Shown: piece after piece, positions 13,101-27,141 of the stretch
Position numbering within the stretch: position 1 is the first letter of the stretch
How the letters are laid out: each line of letters starts with the position of its first letter
From: Dromaius novaehollandiae
Lineage: Eukaryota > Chordata > Aves > Casuariiformes > Dromaiidae
NCBI RefSeq assembly: GCF_036370855.1
Contig: NC_088110.1
Span: 21,199,501 to 21,263,500 of the forward strand
Direction: 5' to 3'
DNA: 64,000 nucleotides
Made by a program: the position numbers and the translations under genes
Notes under the pieces: model-generated
Told to the model about the DNA's origin: nothing
The model's input: the letters and a program-made list of their open reading frames with translations, nothing else
The model's database searches: none

Positions 13101-16100
13101 GCTCAACTTAACAGTTGTTGGAGGTCCCTTAAATAGTTCCTAAAATCTCTTCATAGTGTCCAGAACCTAAGCTGTCTTTGAAAATCTCAGCCACAGAGTA
13201 GGTGGTATATCAGTTGTTCCCTGTTTATGTCTCATATGACAAAGAACTGTGTCTATCATTATTATCTGTTATCTTTTTATCAGTCTTGGGTGCCACTGAT
13301 ATTTCTGATAGAGCAGTTGGTGAGAGGCACTGCTGAAAAAGTAATAGTACATTTACTTGTAGTATTTACATGTAATATTATGTGTAAAATATAAAAGGCA
13401 AAGCTGATATAGAATTATGTTAGGAAGTTGGCTCTGAATTCACCATCTTTCTCATATTAAAAATTAACATTATTTCATTACCGCACCAAATGTACCTTTG
13501 TCTGTTTCCTTGTCCTTGAAGAATATGCTGCTGCTGCCTAATCAAGAGCTGGATATAAACTATTCCATCAATGTGTCTCTATGTCTACTTTATAATACAA
13601 TATTCGTTCTTACGTATTTACTTATGGAAGATATACTGCTTCTGCATTTTGGGACGGAGTGTCAAAAGCTAAGATGTGAACGTACATCTGATTTGGATTA
13701 GATTTACAGACTGTTATGAAAAGCAATAGAAGAATAAAGAGGCATTGCTTATAACCTGGAGCAATTTGATTTCAAATTTTGCATCCAAAACCCAAATTGT
13801 TATTCTCTTCTGAAAATAAGTAAAGGTTGGCAGCACTCACGGTTATGTGCAAGTGACAGTATTCTTTGTAGAAAGGGATTTTTATAGAACACAATATATC
13901 CAGCTGATCTGATTGTTCTCGTAGAAAATGGATGCTAAAGCTGATAAGCCAGTGATGAGAACCTTTATACTGTGCATTCAATTTAGAAATAAATATTGAA
14001 CTATGTCAACAGTTTTTTTAAAAAAATACATAAATACGCATTATTCATAGCATTTGTTTTTTATCAGTGGTTTGCTGAATAGCTCTTCACACTTGGCGGC
14101 AATTGATGTCTCAACCTTTCCAGTTGTGTCAAACACTAGCCCCCAGTGCAACAAAAACTGCCTGATTTATAGAAAACATTCATCACTATTAGTGCTGAGG
14201 TGTCAAAAAATGAACAACACAAATCAGCAGGAGTCTAATGCTTCCTGCTTCCCGATATTCCATAATACACAGCTGGTGAGAGACGTGTTCCTCTGGGAGA
14301 TGCAGAGAGACATGTATTGCAGCTGAGAAAGACTTTTTGTCTTCCAAGATAGCAAATGGGAAACCAGCTTTTGAGAACCTACAATCTGTAAATTCTTTCC
14401 TCAGAAAAGAAGCAAAGGATTTTGTCCTACTTATATAGAGATTAGTTTTTGTTTAATCTTCCAGTCTTCTGGCATACTGAATCACTGACTACTCTAATAA
14501 CAGCATACTACTTAATACTTATGAAACATGTAGTGATAATTCAGCCTAAGAAACAATTCATGCCAGCTGAAAGCTTATGTTAAAAGTTTCTGCAGGTTCA
14601 GAAAAAAATGAAATGTATTTCACCTCATTTTTTTTTCCAGTGAACTCTCCAATCACAGTATTCTTAATTATTTCAGGCATTCTCATCGTGGATGGTCATT
14701 TTAACTGGGTTTCCTTTCATATTCTCTTAGAGCAGACTAGTGATATGAAAAGCTTTCCAATTCATCAGTAAACAAGTAAGGAAACAAAAGCTGTTATTTT
14801 CAGGTGTTATTTATGTCTGAAGATCTGATCTAGCTTCACATAAGTCAACAATTTTAATTGTCTTGGGAAGAAAAACAGCTGTTTGGCAAAAAGAAAAAAT
14901 AGCAATATATACAGAAAAAATCTGCAAAATGTTGGGCATTAATATATTATGAGGCAAAATATTTTTTTGAAATAAAGAAGACAAAAACAACATACCAACA
15001 ATTTCTCTTAAAGACATTTCAGCAGTATCGCGATAGTTCAAATGACGTCTATTCCTAATCTATCACTTGCTGCTCATTTTCTGCATAAGACAATCTTCAT
15101 GAGAGCCCAGCTTCCACGGCAGCAGCCGTTCGAGCTGGCATGCAGACAACCTTCGGTTCAGAAGCTACCGGGGCGACAGCAAAATACCAAATCGGGGTGA
15201 AGTGAACACATTAAGCTTCTCTTCATGTTTTGTGTTTAGTACATGATATTTTGACAGCCAAAGGGCTTTTTTAATTTATGTTAGAAGCAGAGATGTAGAG
15301 ATTTAGGTCAGGATTGACCTTTGTACCTTGAAGCCAGGCTTTAGTTTTCAGCTCGATCTTGTGGAAATCGTGTGGTGTTCTCCCAGGATTTGAATCGTCA
15401 CGTGTTGTCAGTAACATAATTTTCTTAATGACTTTGCACCGTTCTTGATAGTAGGGAAAAGCTACTTGTTAAATAGCATTAATGAGGGTACTGCTTCTGA
15501 TGCTACTGCATTTTTAATGCTGTCACGTGAGAGCGAAAACGGCCACATTTTTCTTGCTCTGTGCATGCCTCGGCCACAGGGAACGCAGGCTTGGCAGCGC
15601 TGCAGAGACAGGTCCGCGGCACAGTGGCAGTCGGTGAGGCTTGGTGATGACCAGCTTCAGGACTGCAGCTACCGATGGCTAATAGTATTTCAGCAATGCC
15701 TAGAGTTTCCCAAGGAGGTCAAAGCCAGTGGATTGTGCTTTGAGGAGCCTGCAGGCTTAGTTGCAAAGGAAAAGGGGAACAGAGGCACGTGCTGGCATAG
15801 CTACACTGGCAAGGTCACGCGTCAGGTCTGTTCTGACTCCAGCTCCAGCTGCAGTGGGTATCTTATCGTGAACCGCCATAGCTGACTTTCTTCCTATCCT
15901 TTTGCTATAAAAGTAAGATACTTTAAAGTGATCAAGGCGCCACGACCGTGAGGGCTGGGTCAGCCGAGGATATGAAGTTATTCAGTGTATCCCTCCACAT
16001 TTCAAAATGTGCTTTTATGGTAGTGAGACAGTTCTCCAACCTTAGTACATCTTTCAGGCCAGCTCCCCATGCATGGGCTTGCTGCCTTAACCTTGTCCAT

Positions 16101-17611
16101 GTGCTTTATTTTTCTCTTTAATTTCTCCCCTTCAAATCTTCTCACTGTCTCATCAGTAGTGACTCCTTCTGACACGTTTTAAAAATAGATGGCTGAAAAT
16201 ATGGAGATGACATAAAAATGTGGAACCATTAAGACACAGGGAAGAAGATCATAATAAATCACCTTCTCTCCTTTACCTTTTGTATTGATGGTAAACTCTT
16301 CTAAGCAGAAAGTTCAATTTACTCTGTGGACAATACACCCAGTATACAATTCTGCTGGACCTGCAGACAGTTAGCAATGAGGAATCCTGTGTTAGACTTA
16401 GTTTCAGTCATTTCAGTGGCCTGATGTGAAGGAGAAGCCTATAAGCTAGACTTGATGATCAAAATCATGTCTGTGGGCTTCCCATTCAATGGGGCCGCAT
16501 TCATAGGTGCCTGTCTATGTGGCATGGTGCCATAATAACCACTGTGTTCAAGAATAAGTATTTTAAGATTTATATGCTGAACTCCAGATAGCATTGGATA
16601 TGACTATGTGAAAAAAAACCACTGTCCAAACTATGCCAATTATAGGTTAATTAAATTTAATGTAATATAAATATGTGATCAAGGAATTAAAAATCTTTAA
16701 AACATGTCATTTAATCTTTTGCCAATAAAAAGATGCCAGTTCATTTTCAATATTTCCCATTTTCCCATTGATCTTACATTACTAAGTTGAATTCTCCTTT
16801 GCTTTTGTGTCACGTGGCTTGCTTTGTGTTTATTTTCAATAGAGATTTATCTGCAGAGAAAAGGCTGAGGCTTACCTGTTTGTAAAGTCAAAGGAACAAT
16901 GCATTTTGTTATGTATTCTTCCATCTGGCCTTACAAGTTTCAGAGTGGTAGGAATTAATATTTGCTTTTCTCTATGCTTGCACACATAGTATTTAGGTTT
17001 GTAAATGACAAAATACAAATCTGTTTTTTAGTACTTATGTAATTTGGCCTACTTGCTCTAACACCTTAAAAAAAAGTAATTTGTTTCACCAGTCTGCCAG
17101 TAGCTCTTGAGCTATTAGTTTGAGCCTCCATTACACATCAGTAATCAAGTCTGTTTACTTCTTTCAGTGTGAATTCATTCTGAATGAAGGCAGATCGCAG
17201 AGTGAGACCTTTCTGTGATTGATGTCTCTGAATTGTGAAAGGAGCTCACATAAGGCTCTACGATAAAAACCCCAGTCCTTTTAATACAGGCAAAAAAAGC
17301 TGAAAGGGCATTTCACAAAGAGTGTATCACACAGCATCCTTTTGCTGCACTATATCCTGGAAAACTTTTATCATTTACCTCTCTAAGGATATTACCTTCC
17401 ACATAAAGATATATATTTGGATAAGAGCTAGCTAAAGCTTTTCTCTTTCTTGTCCTCATTGTAGTTTGCAGGACTTTACAAAGAGTCACAGAACCCACCT
17501 GAGTGAGAAACATCTCTGTGCTAATTAATCAGGCTGGGGGATGAGGGCCAGCTGGGAATCATTATAAATTGCTAGGAACAGCAGCAGTGGAGGTCTCATG
17601 GAAAGTTCAAG

Positions 17612-17642
17612 CATCTGGGGCTGGGCAGGGCTGGGCTGGGCA
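17612..17642 (+). repeat. GGGCTG short repeat
   Basis: Imperfect GGGCTGGGCAG units give a G-rich run on the plus strand, possibly able to form G-quadruplex structure. It is isolated in AT-rich intergenic DNA. Confidence 0.7.
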
Positions 17643-19999
17643 GTCAGCTTGCTGGCAGACTGAAGGAAAGGTATTTTCTTTTGTATAGAGAACTCAGGCT
17701 GGAAGAAATAAGAGGGAGTTATCTCTGTAAATCTTTAAATTTAGGGCTAGTTGTTCCTGCATTATTTATTGGTGCTAGGGTTTTGTATGTCCCTCCTGTG
17801 CGTTGCAGGAAACCATTGCATTCAGGTTCTCTACAAAGCATCATCTTTTGAGATAAGCTGAGAGGTTTACTTAAGTTAGGACTTGAAAGTATTGGAGGTA
17901 GAAGAAAGGCAAGCTTGAAGTCCAGTATACTGAGACCTCTGATGTCCTTATTTTTCTAGCTGACTAGAGCTCAGATGCCTACAAATCCTATTTACAGGGT
18001 TTCCTTCTCTCAGGCACTGTGGGCTGAGTAATCTGCCTGGTGCTGCTCAGATGGGATACTGTAAGGTAGTTTGACCAGCTACTATATTTTGGGGCCAAAA
18101 CATGCTTTTGGCAAGGGCAGATGTGAGGGGGTTTTTTTTTCCCCTGAATTGCATCAACTGATTTACCCTAAACTCAGCCTTATGTTGTACTGCTGAAGAC
18201 AAACAGTGGAGGCAGTAGGTTTCCCTTTGGTTTGCTTTTAATATATAGAATAGTTATATCTGACTCTGAATGCTCATGCTGGCTCTTTACAACTTTTTTC
18301 TTCCCTGAACACTGGAATGCTCTCCTGCCCTCTGGGTGTAAACCTGAATAAAACTTAACATTAATTTGCAATGTTCTTGCCTTCAAGCTAAGCTGCCCAA
18401 CATATTTCACTGTTAATTGCACAGTCTTCAGTACCTCGAGGCAGTGCAGCTCCTGTAAAGTCTCAAGCCTAGTGAAAAATGTCTGTAGTTAGGAATGAGT
18501 GTAGTGGTCTACTGAGCTTAGAAATGTGTTCAGCATTACATGTGTTTCTGTTACTTTGTCATGCCAAATACTTGTTTGCTCTTCTAGCTCTGTTGCTTTT
18601 GGTGGGACAATAGACAGTGATGGGTCTGTATGGCTCAGGTAAAAGGAGATTGAGAGGGGATATATGGAGACAAAAGCATAGCAAAAATCTATAGGTGATT
18701 CTGAGGGCACCTGGTGTAAAACTGAGCATTTAGAATACAAGAGGATGCAACTGGCAACTGAGGAAGAAATCAGAAAAGCTCAGGTTGCATTTGTTACAGG
18801 GGGCAGGAAGTCCTTTGAAAAAGCTGCAAATTACCATGGCAGTGACTACCCTGTAGAAGGGGTCTGACAACTTCTGTTGTCCCTAATGTTAATTGAGTTG
18901 CATAAGGAGATAGGTGCATGCTTGAGAGCCATGGAAAGGTAAGAGGGGAATAGAGGAGGAGCTGGCTGTCATCTACAGTTAGCCATAAAGCTGCCATCAG
19001 GATCACTGTTGTGCACATCTCATAATGAAAGCTTTTGGCAGGACTTTCAGAGAAGCTGGAGTGCTTTCTTCAGTATGTGTGTCAGTGGTTGAACCTTGTG
19101 GAGCAATCATCCCTTGGTCAGTAGTGTAGGTAGAAGTAAGGAATACCCCTGCTTGGTTTCACCCTAGAGAGGAAGAGGATGGTCCTACACAGACATCTGT
19201 GTGAAGGAAGAAGCTGTGCTAGCCCTGTTAACTGTTCTCACGCCTCCCCTCTGAGACTCCATCAGAGGCAGGATGCACCAGAGAGCATGGTTGGCCACCA
19301 CAGCCGCGAACAGCGTTGTAGTGATGCATCCAATGCGTAGAAATATATGGCAATTTTGTTTAGGATAATGGCAAATGAATAAAATTAACATAAGGGCTAT
19401 AAATTCCATGCTCCCAAAACAGCTTCCAGCTTCGGCAGGAGAGGACATACCCATTGAACCGTTGGGTTAACTGCTCCTCTGCCTTGCTAAACAGCGCAGG
19501 TACCACTAGATGCCTCTCAAGCAGAAGGAGTTAGGGCCTCTGGGAAGGCACCCAGGGCAGACCAGGCATCTGCCAGGGCCTTTCCAAAGTGTCCCCTCCT
19601 AGTGGGTTTTGAGGTAGGGTCTTCACTATCGGAAAGTTTGGGAGGTGGAGGTGGAATGCGAGGAGGAAAGAGAATTGATCATGCTGAATGGTGTTTGCGT
19701 GATGGGGATCATAGCTTTTAATTTAAAATGAACTACATGTTTTGGCCTGAAAGGCATCACTCAGAGGCAAGGTGCTCGTGATCTGCTATGGGTTTCATAG
19801 GCAGAGGTATTTCTGTAAGCCACCACTAGCAGCCAGTGTGTTCGGCTAAGTGACCTCTGATTTGGTAGTTGTTAAAGAAGTTCCCAGAGGAACTGCAAAA
19901 GAGTATGTAATAGCCAGACAGACGGGACCTGGTGTAAGAAGGGGGACCAGGACAGTGACTTGGCTGGGTCCCATTTGACCCCTTGGGTTTAGCTCAGAT

Positions 20000-22900
20000 C
20001 TAGCTGGAGCAGATCTGGAACACAGCCATTTCAGTTATCCCTTCCGTTCATCCACATGTGCTTCATTTCCTTGATGGACTAGAGGAGTGGGAGAAGATCC
20101 TGAACACTGATATGTTTAGCCAGCGAAAATATATCAAGTGACTATACTGGCAGGGAGGCCAATGCAGCATTACAAAGACAAACATAAGTCCTCAGATGTG
20201 AGACTTCAGGCCACAGCTGGGGAAATGTTCACTTAAAAACTGTCTGTTGTGGCACAGTGTATTTACTGATCCCCCCTAAAGTCTATGAATAAAAATCAGT
20301 TTCCACCATGCAGCACAAAAGGCATGACAGGAGATAGGACACTGTATTGGTGGCATCCAGCAAGCTGTGGGAATTGGAGTCATTTCTCACTGGCAAACCC
20401 ACAGGTTTCCTGAGGAAAAACCTCCAGGAGTGCTTGTTCTTCTAGACCTGCTTTGATGCTATTATATGAGGCCCAGTCATGCAAATACAGTTCCCTGGGA
20501 CAGTTCATGTGTGTAAATTCAGGCAGGATTAAGCTCTGTGCTGAGTCTTCAGCTTAGAAGCCACTTAATTTACCCACCACATCTTTGAAGAGGAAAACTT
20601 CCAAAACTAATATAAGCTTGATTATTCAACAGAAAAGCAGTTAGGAGAAATGAGTGCTTCTGCTGTCTTGTTCATGTTCAGGGTGCTCCAAGACTTTCTG
20701 GCTGGTTGCTGTTGCTCTCTGAGTAAAGTGAGAGAATCGCATAAATATTGGCAGTCCTCAGTGCTGCTTTTAGCCAGAGTTGAGCAAGCAAACAACTATG
20801 ATTATGCCAGCTTTTCTCAAATGAATGTGCCCTTAAGGAGCGTGTACAGCACCTGCCTGTAGTTCTAATTAGAGAGTAGTCTTTTCTGTGTACAGGAGCG
20901 TAGCAGTTATCTAACAACGATCTACAGGTTAGGGTATTCCCTGTCTGGCTGTTACATACCCTTTTGTGGTTCCCCTTCTCTCTGCTGGAAATGGAGGATG
21001 AATCATGAAGTGCATCCCTGTTCTTCTAATATTCCACCCAGGATCAGCCATGCTAGAGATGTGACACAGACTTTGAAAATCTTATTAAACTCCCTCCCTT
21101 TTGGAAGTTGGGACCAGGGTGCTTAGGAGCATTCTGTTTGGCAGTTTCAGAGAATGGGTGGTCTGTATTTTAGGAAGTTCAGCAACTTGCTGATGAAACA
21201 AAAACATGCAGTAGTAGAAGTACAGGTAAGACTGGAAATGCATAGGCTTGGGTTTGTGTCTGGTATTGCAGTTCTTGTCAGCAAAGAAGTTGCAGGTATC
21301 ACAGTTGAACTAAACTTGTGAAGACTGAAGTGTTTGTTGATCCCAGTTGGTAGTAAAAGGATGATTAATCTTTCTTTTTAGTTTTCTGATTGAATCTGTT
21401 TTACATTCCAGGATCACTTGATGAAGCATGAGAATGACAGCAAATGTTATTGCAGCAGTGTAAGAGTGCTTACAGCCTTATTCTCAACTGGGGTAAGTCA
21501 GATGAATTCCATGTATTCTGAGAGTGATACTGGTTGATGCTACATTTAGACTGTTTTTCTTTTTTCCTTATTTCATGTCTTTTTTTTCTTGTATCCCATG
21601 CTGAGATTCAGAAGCAGGCATTGCAAAACTCTCAGTCTCTTCTGAAAAAATAGTCAGTCTGTTACTTTAGCGAAACAGAGAAAGTCTGAACAAATCAGTG
21701 TTTTCTCAATGAAAGTCAGCTATAAAATGTGACTACTTTATCATAACATTCAGTTGCATTTTTTAGAGTATTCAGGATGCTGAGTAATTCAAACTCTCTA
21801 GGCTTCTGCAGAAGCCAGAGGCACTTAGCAGCTCACAGGAATTATCCAACAAGCTGCAAAACCAGGCCCTTAATTTGCTGTTATTTCAATAAACAGTGAT
21901 TAAAGACCAGCAAACCTATTATTCTGTCCTGCTGACATGCTTTGCTCTTTTGGGAGATAATTTGAAACTGATTTATCTTTTGTTCTGTGTGGCGTTCCCT
22001 CCGATCATATTGCTTTTGAAATACATTTCTGTGATTTTTTTTTATGCCACTAATGTAATAACTCAGAGGAATGGACTCTAGGTTACAATTCTATCCAGAA
22101 ATGCCATTCAAATTCTGCCTCTTGGAACATTTCACAATCTCTGAATCACTTACAGCATAAATCTATTTAACCTTCAATATCCCTTAGGTATCTTTGTATC
22201 ATAGTATGAAATTAGTTTAATTTGTTTAAGCATGCATACTTACATCTTAATGATCTGACAGTATTACCTTTATCAACTCTGGAAATGACTGTACTAAATC
22301 CAACTGATTGCAGTATGAACTATCTATCAGATGTAGGAGTTACAGACAGAGCTAGGTTAATAGTATTAATCAAACTGAAAATTTAGTGATGGTGGGAAAG
22401 GCAGAGAAAGATTCGAGGTAGGCAGTGTTGCCTTTAACCTTACTGGGGTAGCAAGGCTGGATGGTGTTGGTAACAATGGCGAAAGGGCTCATTTGCGAGC
22501 AGAGATGAAACAATGGAGTCGTTTTTTTTACTATTGCCTGGAGTCGGGATGATTTTGAGAGTATCTCACGTGGTGCATTTGTTTGGCTCTCCCTGATTTC
22601 TTAGCATTGTCTGTGATCTTTCCTCCCCAGAAGCTGTGATCAAAACAACAGTCTCTGTGGTTTCACCCCCTCTTAAATGTATCCTCTAAAAACATAGTAA
22701 CTGTACTGTCCAAGTCTATTTATGTATATTTGGTGAACTGTGTAATATATTTTTTACTTTAATCATCAGTAGCTCATAGATTGTTCTTCTCTCTGAAGCT
22801 TTGGTATTTCCTAGAGTTTGTTGTCTTTGAGCTGAGATGATTTTTATGAAAATCTCTCCGAGGTGGAACAGTTCTAATTTGGCATGGAAGTAAGCAGTTA

Positions 22901-25900
22901 GGAAAGCTTCTGGATATCTGGGTAATAGTAAAACATCAAATTAATGAATACTTCTATAATTTGGAGGAGAAGTAGATCCTCAAGGCACAAAGTTTTATTC
23001 ATTGTTACTTGCTTTGTTCTTCTATGAAGTTATTTCAAGAAAGAAGGAATTTGCAAATGAAATTAGAATTAGAAAATTGTATCATATTTTCTTTTAAGAC
23101 AGTACAAGACACTTGTAAGACAGTATAAGACCTGGTCATTCAAGGACAGAAAAGCCGTTCATTTGTTTTATCAGCATTCTCTGTTCGTGAGTGCAATCCA
23201 CTTATCTTTAGTACTTGTCACACTCTGCCTATAGGGTTATGAATTATAATAGGAAAATTCTTTAATGCGATGGTTTGTTGCATTGCAAATGAACAATTCC
23301 TCGCGTGGGTTCCAGGTGTGGGTAGGCAAAAACAAAAGCAACCCTGGAACCAGGGAGGTGCTTGCTCTAACTCTTGTCTGCGCGGGGAGCGAAATGGGCC
23401 TGGATGTGGAGGAAACATCAGCAAACGATCCTGCTCTTTGTCTGAAATTAGCTGAACTGTTATGGCGTGCTCACAAAAGCACTCTGAGGGATTCACTGTC
23501 CTGCAAAGTCAGTATAAAATGTAGCTCATCTACTTTAGGCAGAAGAAAAATCCTCTATCACCCCATTTGTTTTTACTGATAATAGTCAGAGTTTTCTGAA
23601 AGCTGATGAAAAGAAATTATTCAGAAGTCAGGATAAAGCCTGTTGACTTGTGCTTAGTGTCTAACTGGCTAATACTTGGCTGAACACTAGAACTGGCAAG
23701 TAGAAAATTTTAGAAGATGTTATTACTTTATTATCTGCATGTGTGGAGTTCTATGCTAATACATTAAGTCCTAAAGTTTTTTTAACAAATAAAATTGTCA
23801 AGTATGAAGCAATAGACCTTTTCATATAAGATTTAAAATTTTAAGTGCCATTAGGTGTTGTTTCAGGATGATTATATTTTATTACTTAGTTATGGTACTT
23901 ATTACTGGTGATATAACAGACTATAACTCTCAGAAGAAAAATACCCAAAGGGTCTTTTACAGTCCTGCTCTATTAGCTGTATGCTTCCTTTTTACAACCG
24001 GCGTAGTTATGGCAGGAATCAAGTATGGAAATAATGAAATCCAAGCTGGATTTGTACCCTTCACTCTTGCTGAATCTGCATTAATATTCTGCCGAGGTGC
24101 TCCTTCAGCACTCCTGCTTGGTGCTAATGATCCAAGCCTGCGGTTTTCACGTGAGTCTGTTCCTGGGTCCCTGGTGCTGTTCTGAACACAAGTCTGTCTT
24201 ATAATGAGGGAGCTTTGGGATAAATTGTGTCCAGCTCCGTGTGAGCTTTGCGTGCTGATCAGGTACTGGCACGAGGGAACGGCTGGAACATGAAGCTTTG
24301 GGGAGGACACGGGTTCCATTGGCAGCAAAATGGTAAAGGTAAGAGTACAGGGCGGGAAGGGAGACACCCGTAGTACTGAGTATTGTTTTAGTAATCAAAA
24401 AAAAGAGTAACCTAGAATGCTAGGATTCATCCTAATACTGCGAATTAAGAACAGAGGGTCCCTGCTAAGATGTGCACCCCATAAGCAACAGTCAGCTTGG
24501 CCGAACTTACCAGGGCACTCTCAGGAGATGGGAAATTGCAGACCTCAGTTGAGCTAAATGCCAGGATCTGCAAGGACAGAGGAATACTCAGCTCCGTCTC
24601 TGCTTCGCCTCCTGGGAAAATCCGGTTTCATCTCACATGAGAGAGGCCAGCAGAGACCCCAGAGCGCACAGCAAGTGCTTGGTGTTATTTACAGCCTCAT
24701 CCAGTTTCACAGGGCTTTGCCGGAGGTGGTTGTGTTGTGCCGGAGACGGTACCTAGGGAGGTGGTGAGAGCCCCATTTAACTCGGATAAGCCATTGCTAT
24801 GTGAGCAAAACAGTTCACATGGAGGAATTTAACACATGCAATAAGATGTGCTAGAATATTTATTTAGCCTTTTGCCATGAAGAACCCAGACTCTATTTGG
24901 GAAACGAGTACTCTCTCAGCCCTTTATCCGTTTTTGTTTTAATGTGGCTGACAAAATTCATTACGCTTGGAAGCAAAAACTTTTTACTGTTCGTTCAGAG
25001 AATATGCTGTACTTTTAATTTCCTTGACCTTCTAGGTTTTCATCATTATTCATAGATTACTACAATGCTTTAAAATAATTTCCTGAAAAAAAAAAAAGGA
25101 AAAATTTTTCATTAGGAATATAATTAGAGGAGACATGCTGAATATAATTTTTATGAGCAGATATGCTTAATTGTTCATAATGACTGCAGAAAATGAATTA
25201 GCTTTACTGTTTGGGTGTGTTTGAAATAACTGTATTAATGAACACAAGTTCTAAATAGTTCAGCCTAATTTATGCATAAGATACACAGGTACATTTAGGA
25301 GTAAATTGAAGAAAAATTCACTAAAATAGTGTACTATTCCCACCAATAAATTTATGTGACTTAAATAGTAAACTTGATATCTTTAATTATATAGGAATAC
25401 TAGTGACAGAATGCAAACTTCAGATTGTTGAAGACAACTGAAAAGGTCCAGCAGATTTCAGGAGATTTAGAAGTCGGCTGAAGTAATAAATTACTGAGCC
25501 TCTGGAAATAATGAGAGTTCATTAGTAAAATAATAATGTGTCTCTCTTATGTAATGCTTTGCTACCTCAGGAACTGATGAAAGTTAAAAAGGAGAAACAG
25601 CTGGAGAATAGCCAGGAGGTATGATGACTGCAGTATGAATTTGAAACAATCTGCAGGCTCCCTTAAGAAATTAGAGCTAGGTCAAAGCGAGGGTCTTGGC
25701 CCCACAGTACTTTTTCAGCATCACAGAAGATTTGCATCCAGTCCATGATCAAAACTCCTTCAGTGTGTTTTGGCTCCAAGGCAGGCCAGTAATTGATAGG
25801 GTGCTGTATATCATTTTCATCGTACTCTGTCACTCTCTCTGCTGTCCCTAGCTGGTTTGCAGAGCAGGATGCCTACCTGCAAAAAGCAAGATAGTTGGAA

Positions 25901-27089
25901 GTTTTGTGGGTCCCTTCACTATGTGATAGGGATGTCGCTGCATCAGAGTACCGGTTGCAAGCTTCAGAGGGGCTGTAAGGCATTGGTGAGAGCTGAGCAA
26001 CATGGTTCCTGCTAGGGTAAGGGATGCTGTTCCTTTGCTACTTCTAGGATTTCGATTCAGAGGAAAAGGCTTTCAGCTAAGAAAGGCTGCATGCCAGACA
26101 CCTAAACTGCTCTTTTAATTAAGTCTGGTTATGAAATGATATGTACTTGGCATCAACAATATCTGCTAATTGTAACTGCTTGTTCTGAATTTGTTACTCA
26201 GTTGAATTACATGGGAACTGAATGTTCTTCTCAACATATTTTTCCCATTTTTTAATAACAGAATGAATCATGCAGGATGATTTCTATGAAAGCTGGTGCA
26301 GCCCCAACCCAGCTATAGGAAGAGATTCAGTTGGAAATGGAAATACATGTTATGGTCGTGATTCAGCCAGAAGTAGAAACACTTACTTCACTGTTAAACA
26401 TTGTGAACTTTTGTTTGGTTTTGCTTCGGTATTCCAGCACATTCTTGCACTGTGCTTTGGAAGAACTTGCACAGGCTTGGATGCGTGTTAAGCCCACAAC
26501 TCCTCCGTTGCAGAACCTGTTGGGCATTGAGCTGTTACAAGTGCTAGGGCACAAAAAAGCTCCCTGTATCTTTTCACCTATTTACATTTTTAGAGCGGTG
26601 TGGCTGGGTTAATTTTGTGTGTGACCGTGTTGAACTAATTCGTGAACTAGCAAGAAAACTGTTAATTAAAAAAAGCAAATCAATTATACTACCTAATTGT
26701 GTGCATTTCCAAAGAGTGTCAGTGCTCCAGGGGAGAAACGTCTTTCAAGGATGTAGCTATTCTGCAGCAGGGTGCTTAATTCTGGCAGGGATCGCTCAGT
26801 TCGGAGCAAGCAGCTCTGTTGTCGGCTCTGCCAGACCAGAGAGGCAGAAAGGGGGATCTTCTGCGATGAGTGCTGTGGCGGTGGGCAATGGTCGTTCCTG
26901 AGAAACTGGAAAAGCGGTAAAGAAATACAGATTCTCCCAGAGAAATGAGGAAGACATCACATGCATAAGAGCCTGGCGAGTCTGGGTAAAATGTACTAAT
27001 GGTCCTGATCAGGGTTGGATTTTGTCTGCTTTACTGTCTGAGTAATCCTGCTGTAGAGAAATGCTGGCGAAAAAATAAGAGCTATTTGC
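20000..27089. other. gene-free sequence downstream of KCNG4 (near part)
   Basis: I see no recognisable exon. The frames at 23,265-23,579 (plus) and 23,868-24,367 (both strands) overlap each other and contain no family motifs. A small local duplication of a GACAGTA(C/T)AAGAC unit occurs near 23,099-23,132. Confidence 0.55.
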
Positions 27090-27141
27090 AAAAAAAAAAA
27101 AAAAAAAAAAAGAAAGAAAAAGAAAGAAAACAAAGAAAAAG
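27090..27141 (+). repeat. poly(A) followed by AAAG-type microsatellite
   Basis: A run of about 22 A is followed by imperfect AGAAAGAAAA units to about 27,141. It could be a slippage-prone microsatellite or the tail of a very old retroposed sequence; nothing upstream is recognisable as a retroposed gene. Confidence 0.9.

Larger units (their letters stand above)
10000..19999. other. gene-free sequence downstream of KCNG4 (middle part)
   Basis: Only the short duplication at 10.1 kb and the G-rich run at 17.6 kb stand out. A plus-strand frame of 146 codons at 15,445-15,885 lies in slightly GC-richer DNA but shows no domain, signal peptide or splice context that I recognise, so it is not called as a gene. 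Confidence 0.55.
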
